Shown: positions 43,256 through 51,715, counted from the stretch's first letter. The stretch: 64,000 nucleotides of DNA from Paracoccus jeotgali (GCF_002865605.1 NZ_CP025583.1:3009501-3073500), one strand, 5' to 3'. Program-made: numbers and translations. Notes: generated by a model not told the origin, from the sequence alone.

Positions 43256-44038
43256 CTAACTCTCCGTTGTCTCGCTGGCGTCGGACCGTGTCCGCGCCAG
43301 TTGTTCCGGCTTGCGTCGATAGGCGACGCCGCGCGCCGCCAGCTTCAATGCCTGCCAGTATATCAGCCCGATGACCTTCTGGCTTTGCATCGGATGGCGC
43401 AGCATGGCGCGGCGCAGGCTGGTCCGCGTCAGCGCGCGCGCCGGCCCGGTCATCGCGGTCCCCAGCCGCAGCGAGCCATCCGCGCCCAGCCAGTCGATCC
43501 AGGCGCCGAAGCGGTCGGGGCCGGGGTGAAAGCGGAAGCGATAGCTGCCGCCGCGCGGCAGGAAGGGCGAGACGTGGAACAGCTTTTCGCCGCTGAGCCG
43601 GTCGCTGCGGGTGATCGGGCGGTTGTCGGGGTGGCGGCACAGATACAGATGCCGCTCGCCAAAGGTGTTGGACACCTCGGCCAGCACCGCGCGCAGGCCC
43701 CGTTCGTCGCGGGCCAGCCAGAAGCTGACCGGGTTGAAGCCGTAACCGGATGTGCGCGGCAGGGTGATCAGCGTCACGTCGCAATGCGCCAGCCCATGCG
43801 GGTCCAGCTGCGCTGCGATGAAGTCCTGCAGCGGCCGGCCGTCGCAAAAGCCGTAATCGCGCCGGCGCAGCGACCATAGCCCCGCCCGGTCGGGGGCCAG
43901 CGGCAGGCGCGCGTCTTCCAGCGCTGCCAGCGGGGTCGCCAGATAGGTGGCGCGATAGCGGAACTGGCGCGAGACATCGCCCGACCGGCCGTGCCAGATC
44001 GTCGCATCGATCAGCGCGCCGTCCCACAGATCGCTCAT
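43256..44038 (-). CDS. DUF1365 family protein
   Basis: A 260-aa protein with family hallmarks RRRDYGFCDG near 62, TLPRTSGYGFNPVSFW near 96, VSNTFGERHLY and KLFHVSPFL. DUF1365 proteins nearly always accompany an FAD oxidoreductase and a CFA-synthase-like methylase; Rv0448c of M. tuberculosis is an example. The biochemical role is unknown. The start at ATG 44038 overlaps the FAD enzyme stop (ATGA). The longer frame upstream is antisense-like noise. Confidence 0.88.
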   Translation of the reverse strand: MSDLWDGALIDATIWHGRSGDVSRQFRYRATYLATPLAALEDARLPLAPDRAGLWSLRRRDYGFCDGRPLQDFIAAQLDPHGLAHCDVTLITLPRTSGYGFNPVSFWLARDERGLRAVLAEVSNTFGERHLYLCRHPDNRPITRSDRLSGEKLFHVSPFLPRGGSYRFRFHPGPDRFGAWIDWLGADGSLRLGTAMTGPARALTRTSLRRAMLRHPMQSQKVIGLIYWQALKLAARGVAYRRKPEQLARTRSDASETTES

Positions 44039-45318
44039 GCCGGGATCTCGGCCAGCGGCGCGGCCCAGGGATCGGGGCCAAAGGGCCATTTGACGCCCAT
44101 CGACTGCGCGACGCGCAACGCCGACAGCAGCCCGTCCTCGTGAAAGCCGTATCGCGTCCAGGCGCCCGCGTAATGGACCCCGCCGCGCCCTTGGATCAGC
44201 GGCAGGCGTTCCTGCGCGGACAGCGCCGCGTCGTCGAATTGGGGGTGGTGAAACACCTCTTCGTCGTGGATGTGACGCGGCTCGATCTCCGGGTTCAGGG
44301 TCACGATCAGCGGCTGCGGCGTGTCGAGGTTCTGCAGCCGGTTCATCCAGTAGGACAGGCTGATCGGCCGGTCGGTGGGCGGGGTGTCGCCCTGCGTGAC
44401 ATAGTTCCACGCCGCCCATGCCGATTTCCGGCGCGGCATCAGCTTTGGGTCGGAATGCAGCACCATGCGGTTCGGCTGCGTGCGCAGCGCGCCCAGGATC
44501 GCGCGTTCCTGCGCGTCGGGGCGGTCCAGCATGGCCAGCGCCTGCGGCGCATGGGTGGCCAGCACGACGCGGTCGAAGCGTTCGACCCCGCGCGGGCTGG
44601 TGACATCGACCCCGGTTTCGGTGCGCTGGACCGAAAAGACCGGGCAGCCCAGCCGCACCTCGCCCCGCAGCCGCGACAGGATGGCGTCGACATAGACGCG
44701 CGCGCCGCCAGTGACGGTTAGCCATTGCGGCTGGCCGTTGACCGACAGCAGCCCGTGATTGTCGAAGAACCGCACGAAGGCGTCGGCGGGGAAGTTCATC
44801 ATCCGCTCGGTCGGGGTCGACCAGATCGCGCCCGAGATGGGCAGCAGGAAGCGGTCGCGGAACTCGTCCCCCAGCCGCATGGCCGAGATCATCTCGCCGA
44901 TGCTGCCGCCGGAACTGGCGTAGTCGGGGGCTTCGCGGAAAAAGCGCATGATGTCGCGGATCAGCCGCCAGTGCCCGGCCTCGACAAGACACATCGGGCG
45001 GGCGAACATGGCGCGGGTGCTGAAGGTGCCGTATTCATAGGCGCCGGCGCCGAAGCTGGCGGAAAACGACATGTCGCTGCGTTCCAGCGCCACGCCCAGA
45101 TGTTTCATCAGCGGCACGAACAGCGGATAGGTGCGGCGGTTGCAGACGATGAAGCCGGTATCGACCGACACCCCGCCTGCGGTGACGGTGCGGGCATGGC
45201 CGCCGGCGCGGGGCGCGGCCTCGAACAGGGTGATGTCGTGATGGGGGTCCAGCAGAAAGGCGCTGCCAAGCCCCGAGATGCCGCTGCCGATGATCGCGGT
45301 CTTCAGCCGAGTGTTCAA
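44035..45318 (-). CDS. FAD-dependent amine-oxidase-like oxidoreductase
   Basis: A 427-aa flavoprotein. The dinucleotide motif AIIGSGISGLGSAFLL starts at residue 8, a following GG motif is RAGGHARTV and the C-terminal FAD site reads GVHYAGAWTRYGFHEDG. It is like Rv0449c and other NAD(P)-binding Rossmann desaturase-type proteins linked to CFA-like methylases. The start is TTG 45318, with GGAG 8 bases upstream; no in-frame ATG precedes the Rossmann motif. It heads the eight-gene operon. A 10-bp hairpin separates it from the fasciclin gene upstream. Confidence 0.85.
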   Translation of the reverse strand: MNTRLKTAIIGSGISGLGSAFLLDPHHDITLFEAAPRAGGHARTVTAGGVSVDTGFIVCNRRTYPLFVPLMKHLGVALERSDMSFSASFGAGAYEYGTFSTRAMFARPMCLVEAGHWRLIRDIMRFFREAPDYASSGGSIGEMISAMRLGDEFRDRFLLPISGAIWSTPTERMMNFPADAFVRFFDNHGLLSVNGQPQWLTVTGGARVYVDAILSRLRGEVRLGCPVFSVQRTETGVDVTSPRGVERFDRVVLATHAPQALAMLDRPDAQERAILGALRTQPNRMVLHSDPKLMPRRKSAWAAWNYVTQGDTPPTDRPISLSYWMNRLQNLDTPQPLIVTLNPEIEPRHIHDEEVFHHPQFDDAALSAQERLPLIQGRGGVHYAGAWTRYGFHEDGLLSALRVAQSMGVKWPFGPDPWAAPLAEIPA

Positions 45319-45355
45319 GCCATCGCTCCGATTGGGTAGGGTGGTCCAGTCGGCA

Positions 45356-45379
45356 CAAGGGGCGCTTGCGCGCCCCTTG
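45356..45379 (-). terminator. perfect hairpin between fasciclin gene and FAD-oxidoreductase operon
   Basis: CAAGGGGCGC / GCGCCCCTTG form a 10-bp stem with a 4-base loop and no T-tract. It may cause partial termination or stabilise the 3' end of the fasciclin mRNA while letting some transcription continue into the operon. Confidence 0.5.
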
Positions 45380-45460
45380 GCCTGGCCGGTGGGGTCTGCA
45401 ACCGTGGGGCGTTGCAGGGGCTGGTGGGGTCCAGCGGCACCGGCCGGTGCGTTGCCTGCC

Positions 45461-45985
45461 TTACATGGCGGGCATCAGCACTCCGTCGATGACATGCACG
45501 ACGCCATTGCCGGCCTCGAGATCGGCGGCGGTGACGGTGACGCTGTCATTGATCTTCACCATGCCGTCCATGACGCTCAGCTTGAGCGCGCAGTTGCCGA
45601 TGGTGGTGACTTCGGCCATGCCGTTGCCATCCGCGACCATCTTGACGACATCGGCGGCCATCGCCTTGGCGCCGACGACGTGGCAGCCGAGGATGCTGGT
45701 CAGCATTTCCTTGTTCTCGGGCTTCAGCGCGTCTTCCAGCGCACCGGCGGGCAGGGCGGCAAAAGCCTCGTCGGTCGGGGCGAATACGGTGAACGGACCT
45801 TCGCCCGAAAGCGTCTCGGCCAGACCGGCGGCGATTACGGCCGCTTCCAGCGTGGTGTGGGCGTCCGAACCGACGACGATATCCACGACGGTCGCGGGCA
45901 TCGCATCCTGCGCCGGTGCCATGGTCGCAAAGCCGGTCAGCGCAAGGGCGGTGGCGGCGGCGGCGGTGGTTTTCAGAAAGGTCAT
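45461..45985 (-). CDS. fasciclin (FAS1) domain exported protein
   Basis: A 174-aa protein with a cleavable signal (residues 1-25, ending MAPAQ) and one FAS1 domain: H1 motif FTVFAPTDEAFAALP near 78 and H2 motif HVIDGVLMP at the C-terminus. Such proteins are surface or periplasmic adhesion-like proteins; MPT70 and MPT83 of M. tuberculosis are FAS1 proteins controlled by SigK. The start ATG 45985 follows GGAGGAACCACCA. It is divergent from the ECF sigma gene and probably under its control (inference). Confidence 0.88.
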   Translation of the reverse strand: MTFLKTTAAAATALALTGFATMAPAQDAMPATVVDIVVGSDAHTTLEAAVIAAGLAETLSGEGPFTVFAPTDEAFAALPAGALEDALKPENKEMLTSILGCHVVGAKAMAADVVKMVADGNGMAEVTTIGNCALKLSVMDGMVKINDSVTVTAADLEAGNGVVHVIDGVLMPAM

Positions 45986-46150
45986 TGGTGGTTCCTCCAT
46001 TTGTGGGACAATGAAGGGACGGGAGGGGTTTGCGATTTGTTGCACCGCTCACAGTTTCGTGATCAGATTGCGCCGATTGGCCGCAACACAGGGCGGTTGT
46101 ATGCCGCCGCGCCCTGTCGCAAACTGCCCGCGACCCTGTCTGGAGTGTCC

Positions 46151-46696
46151 ATGCCCGTGCCCAACGACCTTGCCGACATGCTAGCGCGGGTGGCCATGCG
46201 CGACCGGGCGGCGTTCTCGCGCCTGTATCAGGCGACGGGGCCGAAACTTTTCGCCATCTGCCTTCGTATCCTCAAGGACAGAACCGAGGCCGAGGACGCG
46301 TTGCAGGATATTTTCGTCAAGATCTGGCATAGCGCCGACCGCTATAGCACCGCCATCGCCAGCCCGCAGGCCTGGCTGAACACGGTGACGCGCAACCATG
46401 CCATCGACCTGCTGCGCGCACGCAAGCCCGGCGGCGGCGATCTGGACGCGGCCGAAACGCTGGCCGACGACGCCCCCACGCCCGAGGACAGCGCCGTCAC
46501 CGCCTCGGAAGGGCGGCGCATCGACGCCTGCATCTCGGCGCTGAACCCGCCGCGGGGCGAGGCCGTGCGCCTCGCCTATGTCGAGGGCGACAGCTATATC
46601 GAGCTGTCGCAGCGGTTCGACGTGCCGATGAACACCATGCGGTCATGGCTGCGCCGCAGCCTGATCCAACTGCGCGAGTGTCTGAGCCATGGCTGA
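46151..46696 (+). CDS. ECF sigma factor (SigK-like)
   Basis: A 181-aa sigma-70 ECF protein. Region 2 includes FAICLRILKDRTEAEDALQD and WHSADRYS; region 4 includes NPPRGEAVRLAYVEGDSY and MNTMRSWLRRSLIQLRECL. The 8-base overlap with a following RskA-type anti-sigma gene and the divergent fasciclin gene are the arrangement of SigK/RskA systems. The start at ATG 46151 was chosen from the family length. It probably directs transcription of the fasciclin gene and of the lipid operon beyond; I could not identify a shared promoter motif with confidence. Confidence 0.9.
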   Translation: MPVPNDLADMLARVAMRDRAAFSRLYQATGPKLFAICLRILKDRTEAEDALQDIFVKIWHSADRYSTAIASPQAWLNTVTRNHAIDLLRARKPGGGDLDAAETLADDAPTPEDSAVTASEGRRIDACISALNPPRGEAVRLAYVEGDSYIELSQRFDVPMNTMRSWLRRSLIQLRECLSHG

Positions 46697-47405
46697 GCGC
46701 GATCCGATGCAACCCTCCGATTCGGACATCGCCACGGCGGGCGAATATGTGCTGGGCACCCTGCCGCAGCCCGAGCGGCAGGAATTCGCGCGCCGTCTGG
46801 AAACCGACGAGGCGCTGCAGCATCAGGTCAGGCTGTGGCAGACGCAGTTCTCACCCCTGACGGACGAGGTGACGGCGGTGCCGGTGCCGCAGCATGTCTG
46901 GGCCGGTCTGCAGGCGCGGCTGTTCAGCGATACCGCGACGCCGGGGCAGACGGGGGTGCCGCGCTTCTGGCGCTGGCTGGGCATCGGCTCGGCGCTGGTC
47001 GCGGCCTCGCTGCTGGCGGTGGTGCTGCTGGACCCGCTGTCGACCATCGGCCCGCAGGCGCCGGCGGATGAGCGGCTTTGGGTGTCGGACATGGTCTCGC
47101 AGGATGGCGAGATCCGGCTGGCGGCGCTGTATGACGAGGACAAGGGCGAGATGCGCGTCTCGGTCGGCGGTCAGGCGCCGGGCGAGGGCCGCGATTGGGA
47201 GCTGTGGCTGATCAAGGACGAGATGGCGCCGATCTCGCTGGGGGTCATGCCCCGGCAGGGCACCGCCGCCATGCCGATCCCGGACGAATTGCGGGCGCTG
47301 GTCGCCGATGCGACGCTGGCCATCACCGACGAACCCGCCGGCGGCTCGCCGCAGGGGGTGGCCACCGGGCCGGTCGTCGCCGCCGCGCAGCTGCGCCGGA
47401 TCTGA
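46689..47405 (+). CDS. RskA-type membrane anti-sigma factor
   Basis: A 238-aa protein. The N-terminal cytoplasmic part (AGEYVLGTLPQPERQEFARRL) is the sigma-binding segment, a single membrane helix lies near 98-117 (WLGIGSALVAASLLAVVLL), and the periplasmic RskA domain contains WELWLIKDEMAPISLGVMP. RskA proteins release their sigma factor after regulated proteolysis. This contrasts with the cytoplasmic zinc-cupin ChrR used for the photo-oxidative sigma E of Rhodobacter. It is followed by a terminator. Confidence 0.9.
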   Translation: MAERDPMQPSDSDIATAGEYVLGTLPQPERQEFARRLETDEALQHQVRLWQTQFSPLTDEVTAVPVPQHVWAGLQARLFSDTATPGQTGVPRFWRWLGIGSALVAASLLAVVLLDPLSTIGPQAPADERLWVSDMVSQDGEIRLAALYDEDKGEMRVSVGGQAPGEGRDWELWLIKDEMAPISLGVMPRQGTAAMPIPDELRALVADATLAITDEPAGGSPQGVATGPVVAAAQLRRI

Positions 47406-47420
47406 CGCGGGGCCGGTCGA

Positions 47421-47452
47421 GGCGGGCGTTTCCGCGCCCGCCGCGCCTTTTC
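47421..47452 (+). terminator. terminator after rskA
   Basis: GGCGGGCG / CGCCCGCC form an 8-bp stem with a TTTCCG loop, followed after a short GC spacer by CCTTTTCC. It lies 16 bases after the anti-sigma stop codon. Confidence 0.65.
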
Positions 47453-47527
47453 CGGCCCGCCGTGACGGCAAAGGGCTGACCCCGGCCCGAAACCCGCCTA
47501 TAGACGCCGCAGACAAAGGGATCTTGC

Positions 47528-48142
47528 ATGGCCAATCATCTGTATCAGAACGACCTGCCCGACGAGCTTGACCTTGGCCCGGTGGTGGCCATCGACACCG
47601 AGACGATGGGCCTCGACCCGCGCCGCGACCGGCTGTGCCTGGTGCAGATGTCCTCGGGCGATGGCGACGCGCATCTGGTCCAGATCGCCCAGGGCCAGAC
47701 CGAGGCGCCGAACCTGACCCGGATGCTGGAAGATCCGCGCGTGCTGAAGCTGTTCCATTACGGCCGTTTCGACATCGCGATGCTGGAAAACGCCTTTGGC
47801 GTCACCACCGCGCCGGTCTGGTGCACCAAGATCGCGTCCAAGCTGATCCGCACCTATACCGACCGCCACGGGCTGAAATACCTGCTGCAGGCGCTGGCGG
47901 ATGTCGACATCTCGAAACAGCAGCAGACCTCGGACTGGGGGGCCGTCGAACTGACCGAGGCGCAGATCGAATATGCCGCCTCCGACGTGCTGCACCTGCA
48001 CAAGCTGCGCGACAAGCTGGAAGCGCTGCTGATCCGCGAGGATCGTCTGGCGCTGGCGCAGGCCTGTTTCGACTTTCTGCCCACCCGCGCCCGGCTGGAC
48101 CTGCTGGGCTGGGGGGATGACAACGACATCTTCCACCACTAG
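47528..48142 (+). CDS. rnd: ribonuclease D-like 3'-5' exonuclease
   Basis: A 204-aa single DEDDy exonuclease domain: Exo I VAIDTETMGL near residue 19, Exo II LFHYGRFDIAML near 74 and Exo III with Tyr, EYAASDVLHL near 146. It lacks the C-terminal HRDC domains of E. coli RNase D, as is usual for the short alphaproteobacterial form. It trims tRNA and other RNA 3' ends. Its stop abuts the kdsD start, making it the first gene of an LPS-related operon. Confidence 0.88.
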   Translation: MANHLYQNDLPDELDLGPVVAIDTETMGLDPRRDRLCLVQMSSGDGDAHLVQIAQGQTEAPNLTRMLEDPRVLKLFHYGRFDIAMLENAFGVTTAPVWCTKIASKLIRTYTDRHGLKYLLQALADVDISKQQQTSDWGAVELTEAQIEYAASDVLHLHKLRDKLEALLIREDRLALAQACFDFLPTRARLDLLGWGDDNDIFHH

Positions 48143-49096
48143 ATGCCGGGGATGAGCATCTATCTGGACACCGCCCGCCGCGTCATCGCGACCGAGGCCG
48201 ACGGGCTGGCCGCCCTGTCGGACAGCCTTGGCGACAGCTTCGACCGCGCCGTGGAAACCATCCTCGCCGCGCGGGGCCGGGTCGTGGTCTCGGGCATGGG
48301 CAAATCCGGCCATATCGGGCGCAAGCTGGCGGCCACGCTGGCCAGCACCGGCACGCCGGCGCAGTTCGTCCACCCCGCCGAGGCCAGCCACGGCGATCTG
48401 GGCATGGTCACGCAGGGCGATGTGGTCATCGTCATCTCGAATTCCGGTGAGACGCCCGAGATCGCCGATATCGTGGCGCATACCCGCCGGTTCGAGATCC
48501 CGCTGATCGGCATTGCCGGTCGCCCTGGCTCGACCCTGATGCGGCAAAGCGATGTCGCGCTGCTGCTGCCGCAAGCGCCCGAAGCCTGCGGCAAGGACAT
48601 CGTGCCCACCACCTCGACCACCATGACGCTGGCGCTGGGCGATGCGCTGGCGGTGGCGCTGATGGAGCATCGGCGCTTTACCCCCGAACATTTCCGCACC
48701 TTCCACCCCGGCGGCAAGCTGGGCGCCAAGCTGGCCCGGGTCGGCGACCTGATGCATCAGGACATGCCGCTGGTCGGTCTGGACACGCCGATGACCGAGG
48801 CGCTGCTGACGATCAGCCAGAAGGGCTATGGCGTGACCGGCGTGACGCATCAGGACGGGCGGCTGGCCGGGATCATCACCGATGGCGACCTGCGGCGGCA
48901 CATGCAGGGGCTTCTGGACCTGCGGGCCGCCGATGTGATGACCCCCAGCCCGCGCACCATCCTGCCCGATCAACTGGCCGAGGCGGCCTTGGCGGAAATG
49001 CAATCGCGCAAGATCACCTGCCTTTTCGCGGTCGAGGACGACCAGCCGCGCGGCATCCTGCACATCCATGACTGTCTGCGCGCCGGGATCGTCTGA
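48143..49096 (+). CDS. kdsD: arabinose-5-phosphate isomerase KdsD (KpsF/GutQ family)
   Basis: A 317-aa protein. The SIS domain (residues about 30-170) has SGMGKSGHIGRKLAATL, ASHGDLGM and ISNSGETPE; two CBS domains (about 205-317) follow. It interconverts ribulose-5-phosphate and arabinose-5-phosphate for Kdo synthesis, the first step of the LPS inner core. ATG 48143 directly follows the rnd stop; ATG 48152 is an alternative. The downstream lptCAB genes place it in an LPS biogenesis operon. No kdsC gene lies beside it. Confidence 0.92.
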   Translation: MPGMSIYLDTARRVIATEADGLAALSDSLGDSFDRAVETILAARGRVVVSGMGKSGHIGRKLAATLASTGTPAQFVHPAEASHGDLGMVTQGDVVIVISNSGETPEIADIVAHTRRFEIPLIGIAGRPGSTLMRQSDVALLLPQAPEACGKDIVPTTSTTMTLALGDALAVALMEHRRFTPEHFRTFHPGGKLGAKLARVGDLMHQDMPLVGLDTPMTEALLTISQKGYGVTGVTHQDGRLAGIITDGDLRRHMQGLLDLRAADVMTPSPRTILPDQLAEAALAEMQSRKITCLFAVEDDQPRGILHIHDCLRAGIV

Positions 49097-49098
49097 CC

Positions 49099-49665
49099 AT
49101 GCGCTCGCGGCTGATCGCCTGGCTGCGCGTGATCCTGCCGCTGGCGGCGCTGGCGATCCTGTCGACGCTGTTCCTGCTGGGCCGCAAGCCCGATCCTGAC
49201 GCCGCGATCCCCTATGCCGAGGTCGATGCCCAGGATCTGGCCCGCGACCCGCGAATGACCCGCCCCGAATTTGCGGCCGTCACCGATGGCGGCGCGGCGG
49301 TGACGCTGACCGCCGAGCAGCTGCGCCCCGGCGCCGACGATTCGGGGGCGGCGCAGGGGTTGCGGCTGACCTGGCGCGCGGCCGAGGGGCTGGCCGCCGA
49401 TCTGACCGCCCCCACCGCGCGGGTCGAGGATCAGGTCGTGCACCTGTCGGGCGGGGTGCGGATGACCACCTCGGACGGCTGGGCTATGACCATCCCGCAG
49501 ATCGAGGGCGATCTGGTCGGCGACAGCATCTCTGGTTCGGGCGGGTTGCAGGGATTCGCGCCGCTGGGCCGGGTGCGGGCCGACAGCCTCGAATGGACGC
49601 GCGGCGATGACGGGCAGCAGCACTTGCGTTTGAACGGCGATGTGCGTCTGCTATACCAGCCCTGA
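49099..49665 (+). CDS. lptC: LPS export protein LptC
   Basis: A 188-aa bitopic protein with an N-terminal membrane helix (residues 7-27) and a periplasmic beta-jellyroll domain. It forms part of the LptB2FGC inner membrane machine and passes LPS to LptA. Sequence identity in this family is low; the assignment rests on layout, DUF1239-like features (VHLSGGVRMTTSDGWAM) and its position directly before lptA and lptB. It starts 2 bases after the kdsD stop. Confidence 0.85.
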   Translation: MRSRLIAWLRVILPLAALAILSTLFLLGRKPDPDAAIPYAEVDAQDLARDPRMTRPEFAAVTDGGAAVTLTAEQLRPGADDSGAAQGLRLTWRAAEGLAADLTAPTARVEDQVVHLSGGVRMTTSDGWAMTIPQIEGDLVGDSISGSGGLQGFAPLGRVRADSLEWTRGDDGQQHLRLNGDVRLLYQP

Positions 49666-49719
49666 CGTCGCTATTTCCTGCCTGCCGACCGACCCCAAGC
49701 GTCCCGAAAGGAACCCCAG

Positions 49720-50202
49720 ATGCGCCGCGCCGTGACCCTTGCAACCCTGCTGATGCTGGCCGCGCTGCCGGGGCTGGCGCAGACCGTGGCCTTTGGCGGG
49801 ATCAAGGCAGATGTCTCGGCGCCGGTCGAACTGTCGGCCGACAGCCTCAGCGTCAATCAGAGCACGGGGCAGGCGGTGTTCAGCGGCAATGTCCGCATCG
49901 GACAGGGCGAGATGAAGCTGGCCGCCGACGAGGTCGTCGTGCACTACGCCAAGGACAGCCAGCAGAAAATCGACACGCTCGAGGCCACCGGCAACGTCAC
50001 CCTGGTCAGCGGCCCCGACGCGGCCGAGGCAGAGCGGGCGGTCTATGACGTGGCCACGGGCAACATCACCCTCAGCGGGCAGGTGTTGCTGACGCAGGGC
50101 CAGAACATCCTGTCGGGCGACAGCATGCAGGTGAACCTGGCCGACGGCACCGCGCAGGTGACCGGGCGGGTGCGGTCGGTCCTGCAACCGGGCGGCAACT
50201 GA
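49720..50202 (+). CDS. lptA: LPS transport protein LptA
   Basis: A 160-aa periplasmic protein with signal peptide (LATLLMLAALPGLAQT) and the OstA-like beta-jellyroll: ISADSLSVNQ-type start (VELSADSLSVNQSTGQAVFSG quoted in part as ADSLSVNQSTG), then GNVRIGQGEMKLAAD and ATGNVTLVSG. It forms the periplasmic bridge that carries LPS to the outer membrane. An AAGGAA ribosome binding site lies upstream. Its stop shares a base with the lptB ATG (TGATG). Confidence 0.9.
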   Translation: MRRAVTLATLLMLAALPGLAQTVAFGGIKADVSAPVELSADSLSVNQSTGQAVFSGNVRIGQGEMKLAADEVVVHYAKDSQQKIDTLEATGNVTLVSGPDAAEAERAVYDVATGNITLSGQVLLTQGQNILSGDSMQVNLADGTAQVTGRVRSVLQPGGN

Positions 50203-50951
50203 TGCCGCCGGTCGCGGGCGCCGTGCCCAAGGGGCTGTCGGTCCGCAACCTGCGGAAATCCTATAGCCGCCGTCTGGTCATCCGCGATGTCGATCTCGAT
50301 CTGGCGCAGGGCGAGATCGTGGCCCTGCTGGGCCCCAATGGCAGCGGCAAGACCACCTGTTTCTATTGCATCGCCGGTCTGGTCGCGCCCGATTCGGGGC
50401 AGGTCAGCATCGACGGGCAGGATGCCAGCTTTCTGCCCATGTATCGCCGCGCCCGGCTGGGCATCGGCTATCTGCCGCAGGAAATGTCGATCTTTCGCGG
50501 GCTCACGGTGGAACAGAACATCGCCGCCGTCCTCGAGGTGGTCGAAGGGAACGCCCACCGCCGCCGCGAGCGGTTGGAGGAGTTGCTGGGCGAGTTCTCG
50601 ATCGGCCATATCCGCCACGCCTCGGCCATGGCGCTGTCGGGCGGCGAGCGCCGCCGGGCCGAGATCGCGCGCTGCCTTGCCGCCGGGCCGCGCTATCTGC
50701 TGCTGGACGAACCCTTTGCCGGGGTGGACCCCATCGCGGTGGCGGATATCCGCGGGCTGGTGCAGGATCTCAAGACCCGCGGCATCGGCGTGCTGATCAC
50801 CGACCACAATGTCCGCGAGACCTTGGGCATCGTCGACCGCGCCTATATCCTGCATGACGGCCATGTGCTGATGTCGGGCACCACCGACCAGATCATCGCC
50901 GATCCCCGCGTCCGCGAGGTCTATCTGGGCGACACCTTCAGCATGACCTGA
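50202..50951 (+). CDS. lptB: LPS export ABC ATPase LptB
   Basis: A 249-aa ATPase. Walker A is GPNGSGKTT near residue 45, the signature LSGGERRRAEIARCL near 145 and Walker B YLLLDEPFAGVDP near 165, followed by the switch His in ITDHNVRET. These are typical of LptB. It powers LPS extraction from the inner membrane with LptFG, which are not in this window. It is followed by hpf without an intervening rpoN, unlike the E. coli arrangement. Confidence 0.95.
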   Translation: MPPVAGAVPKGLSVRNLRKSYSRRLVIRDVDLDLAQGEIVALLGPNGSGKTTCFYCIAGLVAPDSGQVSIDGQDASFLPMYRRARLGIGYLPQEMSIFRGLTVEQNIAAVLEVVEGNAHRRRERLEELLGEFSIGHIRHASAMALSGGERRRAEIARCLAAGPRYLLLDEPFAGVDPIAVADIRGLVQDLKTRGIGVLITDHNVRETLGIVDRAYILHDGHVLMSGTTDQIIADPRVREVYLGDTFSMT

Positions 50952-50982
50952 CGCTTTGGCGCGATGTCGCATCCGGCTGTCG

Positions 50983-51011
50983 TTGACAGTCCCGCAGGCC
51001 GGTCGCAGACT
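50983..51011 (+). promoter_or_regulatory. possible promoter for hpf
   Basis: A perfect TTGACA -35 box at 50983-50988 is followed 17 bases later by the weak -10 candidate CAGACT (51006-51011), about 62 bases before the hpf start. The -10 match is poor, so this is tentative. Confidence 0.3.
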
Positions 51012-51073
51012 GGAATCATCGGTGAAATTCCGCCCCTATTCCGGCGGGAGCCGATGATGAAAGGGAAAAGAGA

Positions 51074-51652
51074 ATGCGTTACCAGATCAGTGGAAAACAG
51101 ATCGATATCGGCGAGGCCCTGACTCAGCACGTCAAGACACAGCTGGGCGAGACCATCGAAAAATACGCACAGCGCCCGACCGAGGTCATCGTCACCTTCT
51201 CGAGAAAGGCGCATATGCTGACCTGCGACGTGCTGGTGCATCTTTCCACGGGACTGAACGTGCAATCCAAGGGCGAGGCCCCGGAAATCTACGCCGCCTT
51301 CGAGGCCGCGCGCGAGCGGATGGACAAGCAGCTGCGCCGCTACAAGCGCCGGCTCAAGGATCATTACAAGGACCGCTCGTCGCCGGTTGAATTCGGCGCC
51401 GCCGGGCTATATGTGCTGCCCGCCGACGAGGACGAGTGGGAATCGCAGGACGAATCCGGCCTGCAGCCCGTCATCGTGGCCGAAATGGAATCGCGTGTGC
51501 CGACCCTGTCCGTCGGTGACGCCGTCATGCAGATGGAATTGGCAGGCGCGCCCCTGCTGGTCTTCCGCAACGAGAAACATGGGGGCGTGAATGTCGTGCA
51601 CCGCCGCGATGACGGCAATATCGGCTGGATCGACCCCCGCAACCTGAAATAG
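51074..51652 (+). CDS. hpf: long-form ribosome hibernation promoting factor
   Basis: A 192-aa protein. The N-terminal domain (1-100) is the HPF/YfiA beta-alpha fold that binds the 30S decoding site; the C-terminal domain (about 130-190) has the dimerisation pattern LSVGDAVMQMELAG and NVVHRRDDGNIGWIDP. Long HPF dimerises ribosomes into 100S particles in stationary phase. The ATG at 51074 follows AAGGGAAAAGAGA. ptsN follows after a 63-base gap holding a strong hairpin. Confidence 0.93.
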   Translation: MRYQISGKQIDIGEALTQHVKTQLGETIEKYAQRPTEVIVTFSRKAHMLTCDVLVHLSTGLNVQSKGEAPEIYAAFEAARERMDKQLRRYKRRLKDHYKDRSSPVEFGAAGLYVLPADEDEWESQDESGLQPVIVAEMESRVPTLSVGDAVMQMELAGAPLLVFRNEKHGGVNVVHRRDDGNIGWIDPRNLK

Positions 51653-51670
51653 CCGCGCCTGGACGCGGCA

Positions 51671-51698
51671 GGCGCCCCGCCAGTGCGGGCGGGGCGCC
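51671..51698 (+). terminator. 11-bp GC hairpin between hpf and ptsN
   Basis: GGCGCCCCGCC / GGCGGGGCGCC with a 6-base loop, 18 bases after the hpf stop. There is no T-tract, so it probably tunes expression or protects the hpf mRNA end rather than fully terminating. Confidence 0.5.
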
Positions 51699-51715
51699 GC
51701 AAGGACCAAGGTGAC

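Noticed and set aside
45320-46080. Octamer CCAATCGG upstream of both the fasciclin gene and the FAD gene as an ECF promoter element
   Set aside because: In the second case it lies only about 11 bases before the start codon, too close for a -35 box, so the match is probably chance.
50955-50975. Sigma-54-like promoter (TGGCGCGATGTCGCA) before hpf
   Set aside because: The -12 element does not match TTGC at the required spacing.
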